A stretch of DNA of 64,000 nt from Gordoniibacillus kamchatkensis (GTDB lineage Bacteria; Bacillota; Bacilli; Paenibacillales; NBRC-103111). The position numbers and the translations under genes are program-made. Under the pieces are notes generated by a model. The model saw only the letters and a list, made by a program, of their open reading frames with translations. It searched no databases and was not told the origin of the DNA. The stretch covers positions 186,001 through 250,000 of the forward strand of contig NZ_JXAK01000001.1 of assembly GCF_000829455.1 (NCBI RefSeq), written 5' to 3'. Below are positions 34,825-43,879 of this stretch, piece after piece (within the stretch, counting starts at the first letter, position 1; every line of letters begins with the position of its first letter).

Positions 34825-35864
34825 ATGTCGACTATACAAGATGTAGCCAAGTACGCTGATGTCTCAATAGCAACAGTTTCGAGAGTTCTTAATAACCCTG
34901 AAAAGGTTAGCGAAGAAACAAGAGAGCGTGTAATGGAAGCTGTAAACAAGTTGAATTATTTCCCCAACGAAAAAGCAAAATCATTAAGCTCCAAAAATCA
35001 GAATCTGTCCATCGGTGTTATTATTCCTGATATCACCACTTTTTATTTTGGAGAGCTGTACAAAGGAATTAGCAGGACTGCATTACGTCACAAAACACAT
35101 GTTTTACTGCATGATCTTGACAATGAGGGCCCACAACAGCAGCAAATTCTGGATACTATGGTTTTTTTGAAACAATACAGAGTAGATGGGATTATTTTGG
35201 CCAGCCGTTTTATAACAGAGGAGTACGGGGACGTCATCAAACGATTAAAAATTCCTGTTGTGTTGGTTCTTGGCGATCATGCCAATGCAAAGATCCCTGC
35301 TTTTAAAGTCGATGATATTAGAGCCTCTTTTGAAGCTGTCGCATATTTGGTCGCAAGAGGGCACAAACGAATTGCCATGATCTCTGCGTCACCGGACAAT
35401 ATGATTGTCGGGCAACCGAGGTTGGCCGGATACAAAAATGCTATCGATTATTATCAACTTCCCTTTCTCGATCAACAAGTTGCTTACGGAAATATGCGTT
35501 ACGATGACGGCTATTCCGCAATGAAGGAATTATTATCATCTAGAGAGATTACGAAGATTACTGCCGTGTTTGCAGCAACAGATGAAATGGCTATTGGCGC
35601 CATGAGGTGCATAAACGATTGCGGCCTGAAGGTTCCGGACGATATTTCGGTAATCGGTTATGATAATCTGGCAGTATCTAACATGGCAGTCCCAAAAATT
35701 AACCACGGTTTCGCAACCTTTTTGAGGATATCGGTGCCGAAGCTGTAAAATATTTAATTAATGTTCTTGAAAACCCTCGTAAACTGTTGGATAAAGGAAC
35801 AAACTTTTTGCCTTATAGAATCATCGAAAGAGAGTCTGTGTCACATATACGACCAGACTTTTAG
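34825..35864 (+). CDS. LacI-family regulator, paralogue 1 (frameshifted near the C-terminus)
   Basis: About 346 aa after correction. HTH and hinge (TIQDVAKYADVSIATVSRVLNN, KAKSLSSK), then a periplasmic-binding-type core (VDGIILASRF, RGHKRIAMIS, FAATDEMAIGA). The frame is lost near 35698: an extra A in AAAAA turns PKLTTVSQPF into PKINHGF. An extra T in TTTTT at 35719-35723 then restores a third frame, which reads EDIGAEAVKYLINVLENP and ends at 35864. Both changes are homopolymer insertions and the rest is intact. ATG 34825 has CGGAGG upstream. It is divergent from the GH13-linked importer, its likely target, and resembles the LacI at 39463 along its whole length. Confidence 0.85.
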
Positions 35865-35891
35865 TCGATTCTTCCATTGCTTTTTAAGTGC

Positions 35892-36749
35892 TCAATCTTT
35901 TGAAGCATGAACAACAATCCCTTGAATAAAGTACTTCTGCGCCGTAAAGAAAAGAAGCAATGGCGGAATAACCGAAACAACGGCGGCGGTCATCAAAATA
36001 TTCCACTGAGTAGCGCCATAGGACGAAGTGAAATTCGCCAAACCTAACGCCAGAGGAAACTTGTTTGTCGTATTGAGATAAATCAGCGGTCCTAGCAGGT
36101 CATTCCAACGGTACATAAACTCCATAATCCCTGCAGTGGCCATGGCAGGCAAAGAAAGTGGGATGATAATCCGAAAGAAGATCGTAAAATAACCACCGCC
36201 ATCTATACTTACCGCTTCATCCAGATCCTTGGAAAGTCCTATATAGAATTGCCGCAAAAGAAAGATGATGAAGGCGCTGCCAGTAAAAGCGGGAATTACT
36301 AACGGCAAATAAGAATCTACCCAGCCTAGTTTCCTGAAAAGCAAATACTGCGGAATCATAGTCACCTGATAAGGCAGCATCATTGTAGCCAAAACCAATG
36401 CAAATAGCGGATCTTTCCCACGCGCTCTAATCCGGGCAAATCCAAAAGCTACCAGCGAGGAGGATAAAACGATACCAAACGTAGATATGATAGTGTATTC
36501 TACCGAATTCGACAGGTATGTACCCAACGGGTAATCGCGAAAAATTTTCATGTAATTCTCCCATTGGAATACTTTCGGTATCCATTGCGGCGGAACGAGG
36601 TAGATAGCACCCAGTTCTTTAACAGATGTGAGAAACATCCAACACAGAGGAAACAGGAAAACAATACTGAATAAAAATAATAAGAAGTAGACCAATACAA
36701 TTCCAGGAACGGAAAGTTGACCATACGAATAACTCTTCGAAGGCTTCAT
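35892..36749 (-). CDS. ABC sugar importer permease, MalG-type (second system)
   Basis: About 285 aa, six transmembrane helices and an EAA loop variant LDEAVSIDGGGYFTIF. ATG 36749 is used because AAGGGGG lies 7 bases upstream, although the frame extends to 36785. It is the last gene of the second importer operon and converges on LacI paralogue 1, with 27 bases between stops. Confidence 0.92.
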   Translation of the reverse strand: MKPSKSYSYGQLSVPGIVLVYFLLFLFSIVFLFPLCWMFLTSVKELGAIYLVPPQWIPKVFQWENYMKIFRDYPLGTYLSNSVEYTIISTFGIVLSSSLVAFGFARIRARGKDPLFALVLATMMLPYQVTMIPQYLLFRKLGWVDSYLPLVIPAFTGSAFIIFLLRQFYIGLSKDLDEAVSIDGGGYFTIFFRIIIPLSLPAMATAGIMEFMYRWNDLLGPLIYLNTTNKFPLALGLANFTSSYGATQWNILMTAAVVSVIPPLLLFFTAQKYFIQGIVVHASKD

Positions 36750-36771
36750 CTCAGATCCCCCTTGTAGTTTT

Positions 36772-37659
36772 TTAATAATGGACATATCGCTTGGAGACCT
36801 TCAGAGCAAGCAATGTCATGGCGAATGTGATAACAAACAGAATCCAAGCTTGTGCAGAGGCGTAACCCATTCGGAATTGGGAAAAGGCATTGTCAAAGAG
36901 ATAATATACGTAGAAATAAGATCCCCAATCGGGCCCCCCTTTGGTGATCACAAACGAAGGTACGAATATCTGTATCGCCGCAATCATAGTCATGATCCCA
37001 TTAAAAAGTATGACTGGCGAAAGTAACGGAATCGTAATCGCAAAAAAACGTCTAAACGGATTTGCACCGTCAATCGCAGCAGCCTCGAAGATCTCTGCTG
37101 ATAAACTTTGCATACTGGCTAAATAGATAACCATGGTACCACCTATACCGGTTAACGTGGTAAGAACTAATGAAGGAATGACCGTTGAGGAACTGCTAAA
37201 CCACGCCGGCCCCTTAATATGAACGAGCGATAAAACGTAATTGACGATACCGAAATCAGAATTCAGCAGCCACGCCCATAGAAAGCATATAGCGACACCC
37301 GAGACGACGGACGGTGCATAGAAAATCACTCGGAAAACACCGATCCCTCTCACCTTTTGATTGAGCAGCAAGGCAAGCAGTAACGCCAATATATTGACGA
37401 ACGGCACAGCAAGAACGGTATAGTATAAAGTTGTTGACAGAGATTTGTAAAACAATCGATCATTAAAAAGATGGACGTAATTATCAAACCCGATAAAATT
37501 CGGTGCAGTCAAAACATCATATTTCGTGAAGCTCAGAACCATAGAAGCGAAAATGGGGCCTCCTGTGAGTAGGATAAAGCCGATTATCCAAGGCATAATG
37601 AAAAACCAGAACATTTTTTCCCCGCTAAAAATAGATTTTCGAGTCCTTTTCTCAGTCAC
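36772..37659 (-). CDS. ABC sugar importer permease, MalF-type (second system)
   Basis: About 295 aa, six transmembrane helices, EAA loop IFEAAAIDGANPFRRF and the family segment VITKGGPDWGS. GTG 37659 is favoured because the alternative GTG at 37668 abuts the AAAGG. It pairs with the MalG-type gene 22 bases downstream; no ATPase or hydrolase gene accompanies this system. Confidence 0.9.
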   Translation of the reverse strand: MTEKRTRKSIFSGEKMFWFFIMPWIIGFILLTGGPIFASMVLSFTKYDVLTAPNFIGFDNYVHLFNDRLFYKSLSTTLYYTVLAVPFVNILALLLALLLNQKVRGIGVFRVIFYAPSVVSGVAICFLWAWLLNSDFGIVNYVLSLVHIKGPAWFSSSSTVIPSLVLTTLTGIGGTMVIYLASMQSLSAEIFEAAAIDGANPFRRFFAITIPLLSPVILFNGIMTMIAAIQIFVPSFVITKGGPDWGSYFYVYYLFDNAFSQFRMGYASAQAWILFVITFAMTLLALKVSKRYVHY

Positions 37660-37691
37660 GCGTCTCACCCTTTCTTTTCATGCTGAAGAAA

Positions 37692-37726
37692 GGATATCCC
37701 TTCGTGGGCTGCACAAAGGGATATCC
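37692..37726. terminator. Intercistronic hairpin after the second binding-protein gene
   Basis: GGATATCCCTT (37692-37702) pairs perfectly with AAGGGATATCC (37716-37726). It occupies the same place as the hairpin at 32933-32967 in the first importer operon, although the sequences are unrelated. Confidence 0.7.
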
Positions 37727-37736
37727 AATTCAAAGC

Positions 37737-39110
37737 TTACTTCAAAGCATTAAGTCCGGACTTTATTTCTTTCAGTGCAGTATCAATATCTTTCTTGCCG
37801 TCATACACGCTGTTAAGAGGTTGCAAAATTGCGTTATTGATGGCATTGAAGTTTTTGATAAGATGATTTGGCGACTCATTAGCGATGGCAAGCGAACCCT
37901 CATGAACCTGTTTGATCTGTGCAGGAGTCATATCCAAATTTTTTGCCATCATCTCGTACCACTGTTTCAGAAGTTCCCCATTGGCGGGAGTGGCGTTTGT
38001 GACTTCCATAAATCGTTTTGCACCGCCGTTTGGATCCGTAATGTGTCTGACAAATGCCCACGCTTCATCCGGATGTTTTGTCGCTTTGAGGATATTGACA
38101 GAGTCTATGAACATTGTGGTTCGGCGATTCTCAACCGTATACGGGAGCGCCGCTACGCCCCAGCGGAATTTGGCCGGCTTATTTACCCAGAATCCACCGC
38201 CGTGCTTCATGTGCATGGCCACTTGTCCAGTGAGGAACGGTACGCCGATAGCGGAGATGGAGTTTAAATCGGCAGTCGAAGGATGAACCTTGTATTTTTG
38301 AATCAGATCAAGATGAGCTTGAATACCACGACGAACACCCTCATCCGAAACGGTGGGCTCGCCCATCATATTCGTTTTGTAGGCTTCTGGCTTGAAATAA
38401 TCGCCACCAAACAGCCAAGCATCCGCAGTTTGCGGGAATAGTTCGTCGTAGACTCCGAAGACGCGCTTTTGTGCGTTATCCATATTCTTTGTCAACTTCT
38501 TTGCAACTTCAACCATTTTATCCCATGTCCACGATTTATCGTTCCAATCCGTTGGAGGATAAGAAATGCCTGCCTGGTCAAATAAATCCTTATTGTAGAA
38601 GAGATAGGAACCAAGGGCGACAATTGGAATTCCATATGTTTTGTCACCCGATCTATAAACGTTCATGATGTCATCGCCGATGCCTTTAACTGAATCGGGA
38701 TCTTTTTTTATGTAGGGCGCCAGATCGAGCAGTTGATCCTTGTAAGTGGAGAAACCTGAAAATCCCCAGTTCGTCACAAACACATCAGGGACATCCCCAC
38801 CGGCAATCATTGTCTGCGCTTTCTGGTCAACTTGATCTTCGGGGACGATGATAAGATTGATTTTCACATTCGGGTTCTTCTCTTGAAAACCCGCTATCAT
38901 CTCTTTCTGCCACTCATTCATAATAGGATCACTTCGTACCAGCCAGTTTAACTTGACGGTCTCTTTGGGGGAATTTGGTGAGGACGTCTTTGCGGAAGTT
39001 TCGGAAGTATTACTTGCAGCCCCGCCACCATTGGTACTGGAACAAGCCGACAAGATCATCAAGCAAAAAACAAGGAAAAATGAAGCGATTTTACGATTGA
39101 ACAACTTCAT
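37737..39110 (-). CDS. ABC sugar importer solute-binding lipoprotein (second system)
   Basis: 457 aa. Lipobox LSAC near residue 22, a Ser/Thr-rich linker, then a family-1 sugar-binding fold (VKLNWLVRSDPIMNEWQKEM, LDLAPYIKKD, YGIPIVALGSYLFYNKDLFD). The ligand is unknown. GAGGAG and AAGGA precede the ATG. It is first in its operon, divergent from LacI paralogue 2, with a cre site 43 bases upstream. Confidence 0.92.
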   Translation of the reverse strand: MKLFNRKIASFFLVFCLMILSACSSTNGGGAASNTSETSAKTSSPNSPKETVKLNWLVRSDPIMNEWQKEMIAGFQEKNPNVKINLIIVPEDQVDQKAQTMIAGGDVPDVFVTNWGFSGFSTYKDQLLDLAPYIKKDPDSVKGIGDDIMNVYRSGDKTYGIPIVALGSYLFYNKDLFDQAGISYPPTDWNDKSWTWDKMVEVAKKLTKNMDNAQKRVFGVYDELFPQTADAWLFGGDYFKPEAYKTNMMGEPTVSDEGVRRGIQAHLDLIQKYKVHPSTADLNSISAIGVPFLTGQVAMHMKHGGGFWVNKPAKFRWGVAALPYTVENRRTTMFIDSVNILKATKHPDEAWAFVRHITDPNGGAKRFMEVTNATPANGELLKQWYEMMAKNLDMTPAQIKQVHEGSLAIANESPNHLIKNFNAINNAILQPLNSVYDGKKDIDTALKEIKSGLNALK

Positions 39111-39152
39111 GTCCTTTTCTCCTCTCGAGGGTATTTTCTTACTCCCTCATAA

Positions 39153-39166
39153 AGTAACCGCTTACA
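39153..39166. promoter_or_regulatory. Catabolite-responsive (cre) site before the second binding protein
   Basis: AGTAACCGCTTACA agrees with TGWAANCGNTNWCA everywhere except the first base. Its position, 43-56 bases upstream of the binding-protein ATG, fits CcpA repression. Confidence 0.65.
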
Positions 39167-39201
39167 TCATATTCGATCAGATGATCACCACCTCATACAA
39201 A

Positions 39202-39371
39202 ATGTAATTTACATTAATCGATTACAGAATTTAATATACTAAATCCATCTGCCACCGTCAATAAATTATTTGTGCCTCAGTCAACCCTGCAGCATCTGCG
39301 TCAATCCTCGCTCAGCGTTAGAGCACAATTCTAGAACTTTTGTTATGAGCCACTTTTTTTGTAATTTACAT
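39202..39371. promoter_or_regulatory. Paired TGTAATTTACA operators between LacI paralogue 2 and its target
   Basis: ATGTAATTTACAT at 39202-39214 and TGTAATTTACAT at 39360-39371 are palindromes spaced 158 bases apart, one near each divergent gene. TTTACA (39365-39370), 17 bases, TATTGT (39388-39393) is a possible -35/-10 for the LacI gene that overlaps the second operator. Two matched operators would allow looping. Confidence 0.65.
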
Positions 39372-39462
39372 GCAAAAATAATAAAAATATTGTAAAATAA
39401 AGACGAAGCGAAGAATGAGTACTGAACCATGAGATTTATTTATACATATGGAGGGTAATAAT

Positions 39463-40494
39463 TTGGCAAAGATTCAAGATGTGGCCAAGCTCGCGGGTGT
39501 ATCGACCGCAACAGTTTCCCGGGTGCTGAATAATCCGGAATCGGTAAAAAATGAAACAAGCAGACGAGTAATGTCCGCGATAAAAAGTTTGGACTATACG
39601 CCAAATCGTGTCGCAAAATCTTTAAGTTCAAAGGCCCAGGATATTACAGTAGGGGTCATTTTCCCCGATATTGCAACTTTTTATTTTGCGGAGTTGTACA
39701 AAGGCATGAGTCGAGAGGCACGCGAAAACAATATCAATATTTTGCTTCACGAACTGGAAGAAGGGGCAAATGCTCGAGAAGAAACTTTAATGAATGCCTT
39801 GCATTTTCTTAAAAAAAGCAATGTGAGCGGTATCTTGCTATCTAGCCGATATATACCGAAAGAATACGACCAAGCAATAAAGCGTCTGGGCATTCCGCTT
39901 GTCATGGTCTTAAGCAGTCATGAGGCCGGAAGTATTCCAGCTTTCAAGATTGACGATAAGAGGGCCGCTTTTGATTCAGTAGCTTATCTTGTATCAAGAG
40001 GCCATCAACGAATAGGTATTATCTCAGCAATTACGAACAACCATAATTCGGGAGAATTAAGACACCAGGGGTTTCTGCAAGGGATTCAATATTACAACTT
40101 GCCTCTCTCCCCCGAACAAATTGTTTACGGTAAGATGCGTTACGATGACGGGTATAAGGCGATGACAGAATTATTATCAAACCACCATAAAACAAAAATC
40201 ACGGCAGTTTTTGCGGCTACTGACGAAATGGCAATAGGTGCAATACGGTGTGTAATCGATAGCGGGTTAAAGGTTCCGGAGGACATTTCAATAATCGGTT
40301 ATGATAATTTATCGATTTCGGATATGACCATACCTAAACTTACAACGATTTCCCAGCCTTTTTATGAAATTGGAAAAGAAAGCATGAAACACATGATCGA
40401 AATCATTAAAGAACCTGACAAGGGACAAAAGTCTGGGAACCATTTTTTAGCGTATCAATTGGTCGAAAGAGAATCAGTAAAAGAGTTAACTTGA
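39463..40494 (+). CDS. LacI-family regulator, paralogue 2
   Basis: About 343 aa, intact. HTH AKIQDVAKLAGVSTATVSRV, hinge RVAKSLSSK, and a ligand-binding core with VSGILLSSRYI, RGHQRIGIIS and TIPKLTTISQPFYEIG. TTG 39463 is the start because GGAGGG lies 7 bases before it. It looks like a duplicate of the LacI at 34825, with long identical stretches such as KITAVFAATDEMAIGA. It probably controls the divergent second importer through TGTAATTTACA sites. Confidence 0.92.
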   Translation: MAKIQDVAKLAGVSTATVSRVLNNPESVKNETSRRVMSAIKSLDYTPNRVAKSLSSKAQDITVGVIFPDIATFYFAELYKGMSREARENNINILLHELEEGANAREETLMNALHFLKKSNVSGILLSSRYIPKEYDQAIKRLGIPLVMVLSSHEAGSIPAFKIDDKRAAFDSVAYLVSRGHQRIGIISAITNNHNSGELRHQGFLQGIQYYNLPLSPEQIVYGKMRYDDGYKAMTELLSNHHKTKITAVFAATDEMAIGAIRCVIDSGLKVPEDISIIGYDNLSISDMTIPKLTTISQPFYEIGKESMKHMIEIIKEPDKGQKSGNHFLAYQLVERESVKELT

Positions 40495-40512
40495 GTGTGA
40501 GCTATATAATAT

Positions 40513-40572
40513 GGTAGGGTATCTCCTTGGTTATGGAATCTGGAAAGTTCCGAGGGTACCCTACCTTTTCTT
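40513..40572 (+). terminator. Terminator of LacI paralogue 2
   Basis: GGTAGGGTA (40513-40521) pairs with TACCCTACC (40557-40565), followed by TTTTCTTT. The loop is long (35 bases). Confidence 0.65.
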
Positions 40573-40868
40573 TATTTGAGAAGGCTGTAAATCTTGGCAA
40601 GCAAACTAACGTACGTCTCCTTTAAAAATTGCGAAAAAACTTGCATTCCAATCCGTGTCAACTCAATTTAAGAAATTTAAGATGCCGCCCGAAATGTATG
40701 ATCCCGGCCGCGCATCGCTTCGCCACCATTTGATCCTATAATTCATATTTTGTACCCCTTGGGCATTTTCGCTCCGGCAACAAATATCAAACGATGCCAC
40801 TTCTCATTTTCATCTATTTGTTTTATGATTTTGTAAAATATATGTTTATCAGAGAGGAAGCGCAACCT

Positions 40869-41783
40869 TTGATCCACATTAAAGATTTAAAGTCAGGACT
40901 GGGTATCTTTAAAGCGTTAAGCTCTGATATCCGCCTTGAAATATTGGAGCTGTTGAATCATTACGACAGCTTAAATTTAAATGAAATAGCCGAGAAGTTG
41001 GGGTTGTCCAACGGGGCCATAACCATGCATATCAAGAAGCTGGAACAAAGCGGCTTGATCGGCATCACGACCGCGGTGGGGAAACATGGGATTCAGAAGA
41101 TTTGCTACATTAACGAAGAAATGCTGACCGTGGAGTTGAAAAACCGAAGCGAAGTGAACGTTTACGACGTGGATATTCGGGTCGGCCATTACATTGACTA
41201 TTACGCCGATCCCACTTGCGGGCTGGCGACAAAGGACAGCATCATCGGAGAATTTGACAATCCGCGCTATTTCGCCGATCCGCAGCATATTAACGCCGGC
41301 ATCGTTTGGCTTTCGAAAGGATTTCTGGAATACCGCATTCCCAATTACCTGAAACCGAACCAGAGCTTCAACGAACTTCAATTCATTATGGAACTAGGTT
41401 CGGAAGCCCCCAGCTATAATAATGATTACCCGTCGGACATCGTCTTTTACGTGAACAACGTTAAAGTTGGCGCATGGACATCGCCAGGCGATTTCGGCGG
41501 TGAGAAGGGGAAATATAATCCGGACTGGTGGCCGCTCCATCTGAACCAAAACGGCTTGCTTAAGCTGTTACGCATTAACGAGAATGGCACGTTCATTGAT
41601 GGCTGGCGCATTTCGGATGTAAAGATTACTGACGTTAACCTGAAACATAACGAAGACATCAAGTTTAAAATTGGCGTGGCGGAAACCGGAAACGTCGGCG
41701 GACTGACCATATACGGGAAAAACTTCGGCAATTACAATCAGGATCTGATCGCCCGGGTTCTGTTTAACATCAACTCCAAGTAG
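40869..41783 (+). CDS. ArsR-type HTH regulator with a large C-terminal domain
   Basis: About 304 aa. The N-terminal ~85 residues are an ArsR winged helix (GIFKALSSDIRLEILELLNHY, GLSNGAITMHIKKLEQSGLI). The following ~215 residues form an unassigned, probably beta-rich domain (ELQFIMELGSEAP, DIVFYVNNVKVGAWTSPGDFGG, GKYNPDWWPLH), much larger than any metal-sensing ArsR protein and without the usual Cys/His sites. This type is seen in Paenibacillus near sugar genes, so a carbohydrate sensor is plausible. TTG 40869 fits GAGAGGA about 10 bases upstream; an ATG at 40842 is possible. The ~290 bases before it hold no gene. Confidence 0.75.
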   Translation: MIHIKDLKSGLGIFKALSSDIRLEILELLNHYDSLNLNEIAEKLGLSNGAITMHIKKLEQSGLIGITTAVGKHGIQKICYINEEMLTVELKNRSEVNVYDVDIRVGHYIDYYADPTCGLATKDSIIGEFDNPRYFADPQHINAGIVWLSKGFLEYRIPNYLKPNQSFNELQFIMELGSEAPSYNNDYPSDIVFYVNNVKVGAWTSPGDFGGEKGKYNPDWWPLHLNQNGLLKLLRINENGTFIDGWRISDVKITDVNLKHNEDIKFKIGVAETGNVGGLTIYGKNFGNYNQDLIARVLFNINSK

Positions 41784-41800
41784 GGCTGACCGCAAAGAAG

Positions 41801-41838
41801 GGGCTGCCGGAATGGTGAGACCATTCCGGCAGCCCTTT
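41801..41838 (+). terminator. Strong terminator after the ArsR-type gene
   Basis: GGGCTGCCGGAATGGT (41801-41816) and its exact complement (41820-41835) form a 16-bp stem with a 3-base loop, followed by TTTC. It lies between convergent genes. Confidence 0.85.
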
Positions 41839-41881
41839 CAACTTTTAAGCGACATAGCAACTAACGTGAGGGAGTCCCGCT

Positions 41882-42682
41882 CTACCCCCGCGCATGCCTT
41901 CTTTGCCGAGACGCCTCGAACAGCAGCACCGTCGCCGCCATCGCCACGTTGAGCGATTCGGCCTGGCCGTGCATCGGAATGATGACCGGGTCGGTGACTA
42001 GCGAGGCGGTGCGTGCGGACATGCCCTGACCCTCATTGCCGAAAACGAGCCAGACCGGCTGCGTCAGGTCCGTCTCGTAGCACGAGCGCGCCGCCTGCAG
42101 GCTGGTGCCGACGATGCAGGCCCCCGCCTCGCTCGCCCGCGGCAAAATGTCGCCGAGATCAGCCTCTACGATCGGCAGATGAAACAGCGATCCCATCGTC
42201 GAGCGGATCGTCTTCGGATTGTACAAGTCGGCGGTGCCGCGGCCGAGCACGACGCCGTCCGCGCCGACCGCATCGGCGCAGCGGATAATGGTGCCGACGT
42301 TGCCGGGATCTTGCACGGCGTCGAGAACGACGACGAGACTGCGCTTCACGCGGAAAAATTGCTCAGCGCTAAAGGGCGTGCGCTCGACGACGGCAAGCAC
42401 GCCTTGCGGCGTCTGCGTATCGGCGAGCTTGGCGAGAACCGCTTCGCTCACGGCGATCCATTCAACGCCGGGCTCCGCGAGCTCCCGCAAGCCCGGAGGC
42501 ACACTGCGGCCGAGCGCATACAGCACCGAGACGACCGGCGCGCGCGAGCGAAGCGCTTCTTCGACGAGGTGCGGACCTTCGACGAGATAGCGCTGCTGGC
42601 TGTCGCGGCCTTTCCGTTCGCGCAGCTGCGCCCATTCTTTGACGCGGGGATTTTGTACGGAAGTAATTTCGGATGCGGGCAT
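41882..42682 (-). CDS. TrmH/SpoU-family RNA 2'-O-methyltransferase
   Basis: 266 aa. An N-terminal substrate-binding domain (ITSVQNPRVKEWAQLRERKGR, YLVEGPHLVEEAL) precedes the SPOUT knot with motif 1 LDAVQDPGNVGTIIRCADAVGA, motif 2 WLVFGNEGQGM and motif 3 IPMHGQAESLNVAMAATVLL. It methylates a ribose in rRNA or tRNA using SAM; the target base is not predictable. The frame is open to 43042, but upstream sequence is not protein-like and ATG 42682 gives the normal family length. It lies 212 bases after murQ, and that gap contains no convincing gene. Confidence 0.9.
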   Translation of the reverse strand: MPASEITSVQNPRVKEWAQLRERKGRDSQQRYLVEGPHLVEEALRSRAPVVSVLYALGRSVPPGLRELAEPGVEWIAVSEAVLAKLADTQTPQGVLAVVERTPFSAEQFFRVKRSLVVVLDAVQDPGNVGTIIRCADAVGADGVVLGRGTADLYNPKTIRSTMGSLFHLPIVEADLGDILPRASEAGACIVGTSLQAARSCYETDLTQPVWLVFGNEGQGMSARTASLVTDPVIIPMHGQAESLNVAMAATVLLFEASRQRRHARG

Positions 42683-42894
42683 GGAAAAGGGCACCTTTCT
42701 GACCGTTCGGACATTTTCCTCATTATAATCAACTAACAGCGCGTCTTCAACGCAAGAAGAAACGGCCATAGGCCGGCAGTTCGGGCGGTCCCCGCTTCTC
42801 GCACGGAATCGGCCAAGGATTGAGTGCGCGCAATATACTTTCCGATGAAGCAAGCCGAAGAGCCGGTCGCAAGGACAGGCTCTCCAATAACGTT

Positions 42895-43815
42895 TTATGC
42901 GCGGCGCTTGCTCTCGAGCAAGCTGACGGCGGCGCCGAAATGATGCCCGCTTGCCGCAAGCGCCGCTGCCGCTTCGGACAACGGGATGCCGAAGCGGAGC
43001 ATCAGGATGGCGGCGCGCGCATCGCCGTCCGCTTCTTGGCACACCCGGCGGGCCGTAGCGTCGTCGGCCCCCGTCGCCTGCCGGATAATGCGGACGACGC
43101 GCTCGCGCAGCTTGCTGTTGGTCGCCTGCACGTTGACCATCAGATTGCCGTATACTTTGCCCAGTTTGATCATCGCCGCCGTCGAAATCATGTTGAGCAC
43201 CAGCTTCTGGGCGGTTCCCGCTTTCAGCCGGGTCGAGCCGGTAATAAGTTCGGGACCGACCGGAACTTCGATCGGCATATCCACCTCTCGGCTTAACGCC
43301 GTGCGGCTGTTGCAGCTAATCCCGACCGTCAGTGCTCCGATCCGTTTCGCCTCGCGTACCGCGCCAATGACGTACGGCGTGCTGCCGCTTGCCGCGATGC
43401 CGACCACCGCATCCTGCGCGGTAACTGCTGCCGCTACGTCAAGAGCACCGGCCTCACAATTGTCTTCCGCATTCTCGATGGCTCGGCGAATGGCCGCTTC
43501 GCCCCCGGCGATAATGCCGGTGACGAGGCTCGGATCGACGCCGAACGTCGGCGGGCACTCGGAAGCGTCGAGGATGCCGAGCCGTCCGCTCGTACCGGCG
43601 CCGACGTAAAACAATTTGCCGCCGGCCTGCATGCGCAGGACGATGCTCTCGATCGCCGCCGCAATGTGCGGAAGTGCGGACCGGACAGCGGCCGGTACAG
43701 TCGCATCTTCCTCGTTCATGAGGCGCACAATGTCGGCAACGGGCAAACTGTCCAGCCCGTCGCTTCGTTCGTTTCGTTGTTCCGTTATCGGTTCGAAATT
43801 GGCTTCGGATGCCAC
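42895..43815 (-). CDS. murQ: N-acetylmuramic acid 6-phosphate etherase
   Basis: 306 aa. Cleaves the lactyl ether of MurNAc-6-phosphate to GlcNAc-6-phosphate and D-lactate in cell-wall recycling. The SIS domain has VGAGTSGRLGILDASECPPTFG (with the catalytic Glu of ECPP) and ASGSTPYVIGAVREA. The C-terminal helical domain (TGADDATARRVCQEADGDARAAI) is typical. GTG 43815 follows AAGGAGGG at 8 bases. It is the last gene of the MurR-like/ABC operon, giving the importer a likely ligand. Imported MurNAc would still need a kinase, which is not encoded here. Confidence 0.95.
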   Translation of the reverse strand: MASEANFEPITEQRNERSDGLDSLPVADIVRLMNEEDATVPAAVRSALPHIAAAIESIVLRMQAGGKLFYVGAGTSGRLGILDASECPPTFGVDPSLVTGIIAGGEAAIRRAIENAEDNCEAGALDVAAAVTAQDAVVGIAASGSTPYVIGAVREAKRIGALTVGISCNSRTALSREVDMPIEVPVGPELITGSTRLKAGTAQKLVLNMISTAAMIKLGKVYGNLMVNVQATNSKLRERVVRIIRQATGADDATARRVCQEADGDARAAILMLRFGIPLSEAAAALAASGHHFGAAVSLLESKRRA

Positions 43816-43879
43816 TTACGGTCCCTCCTTGTCGTCCGTTCCTTTTGCAGCTGGAAGACCGTTTCGATCTGGCGAGCCG

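Noticed and set aside
42747-42894. Short open frame between murQ and the TrmH gene (contains NPWPIPCEKRGPPELPAYG)
   Set aside because: The sequence looks somewhat protein-like, but there is no ribosome binding site or usual start codon and I cannot name a family; left unannotated.
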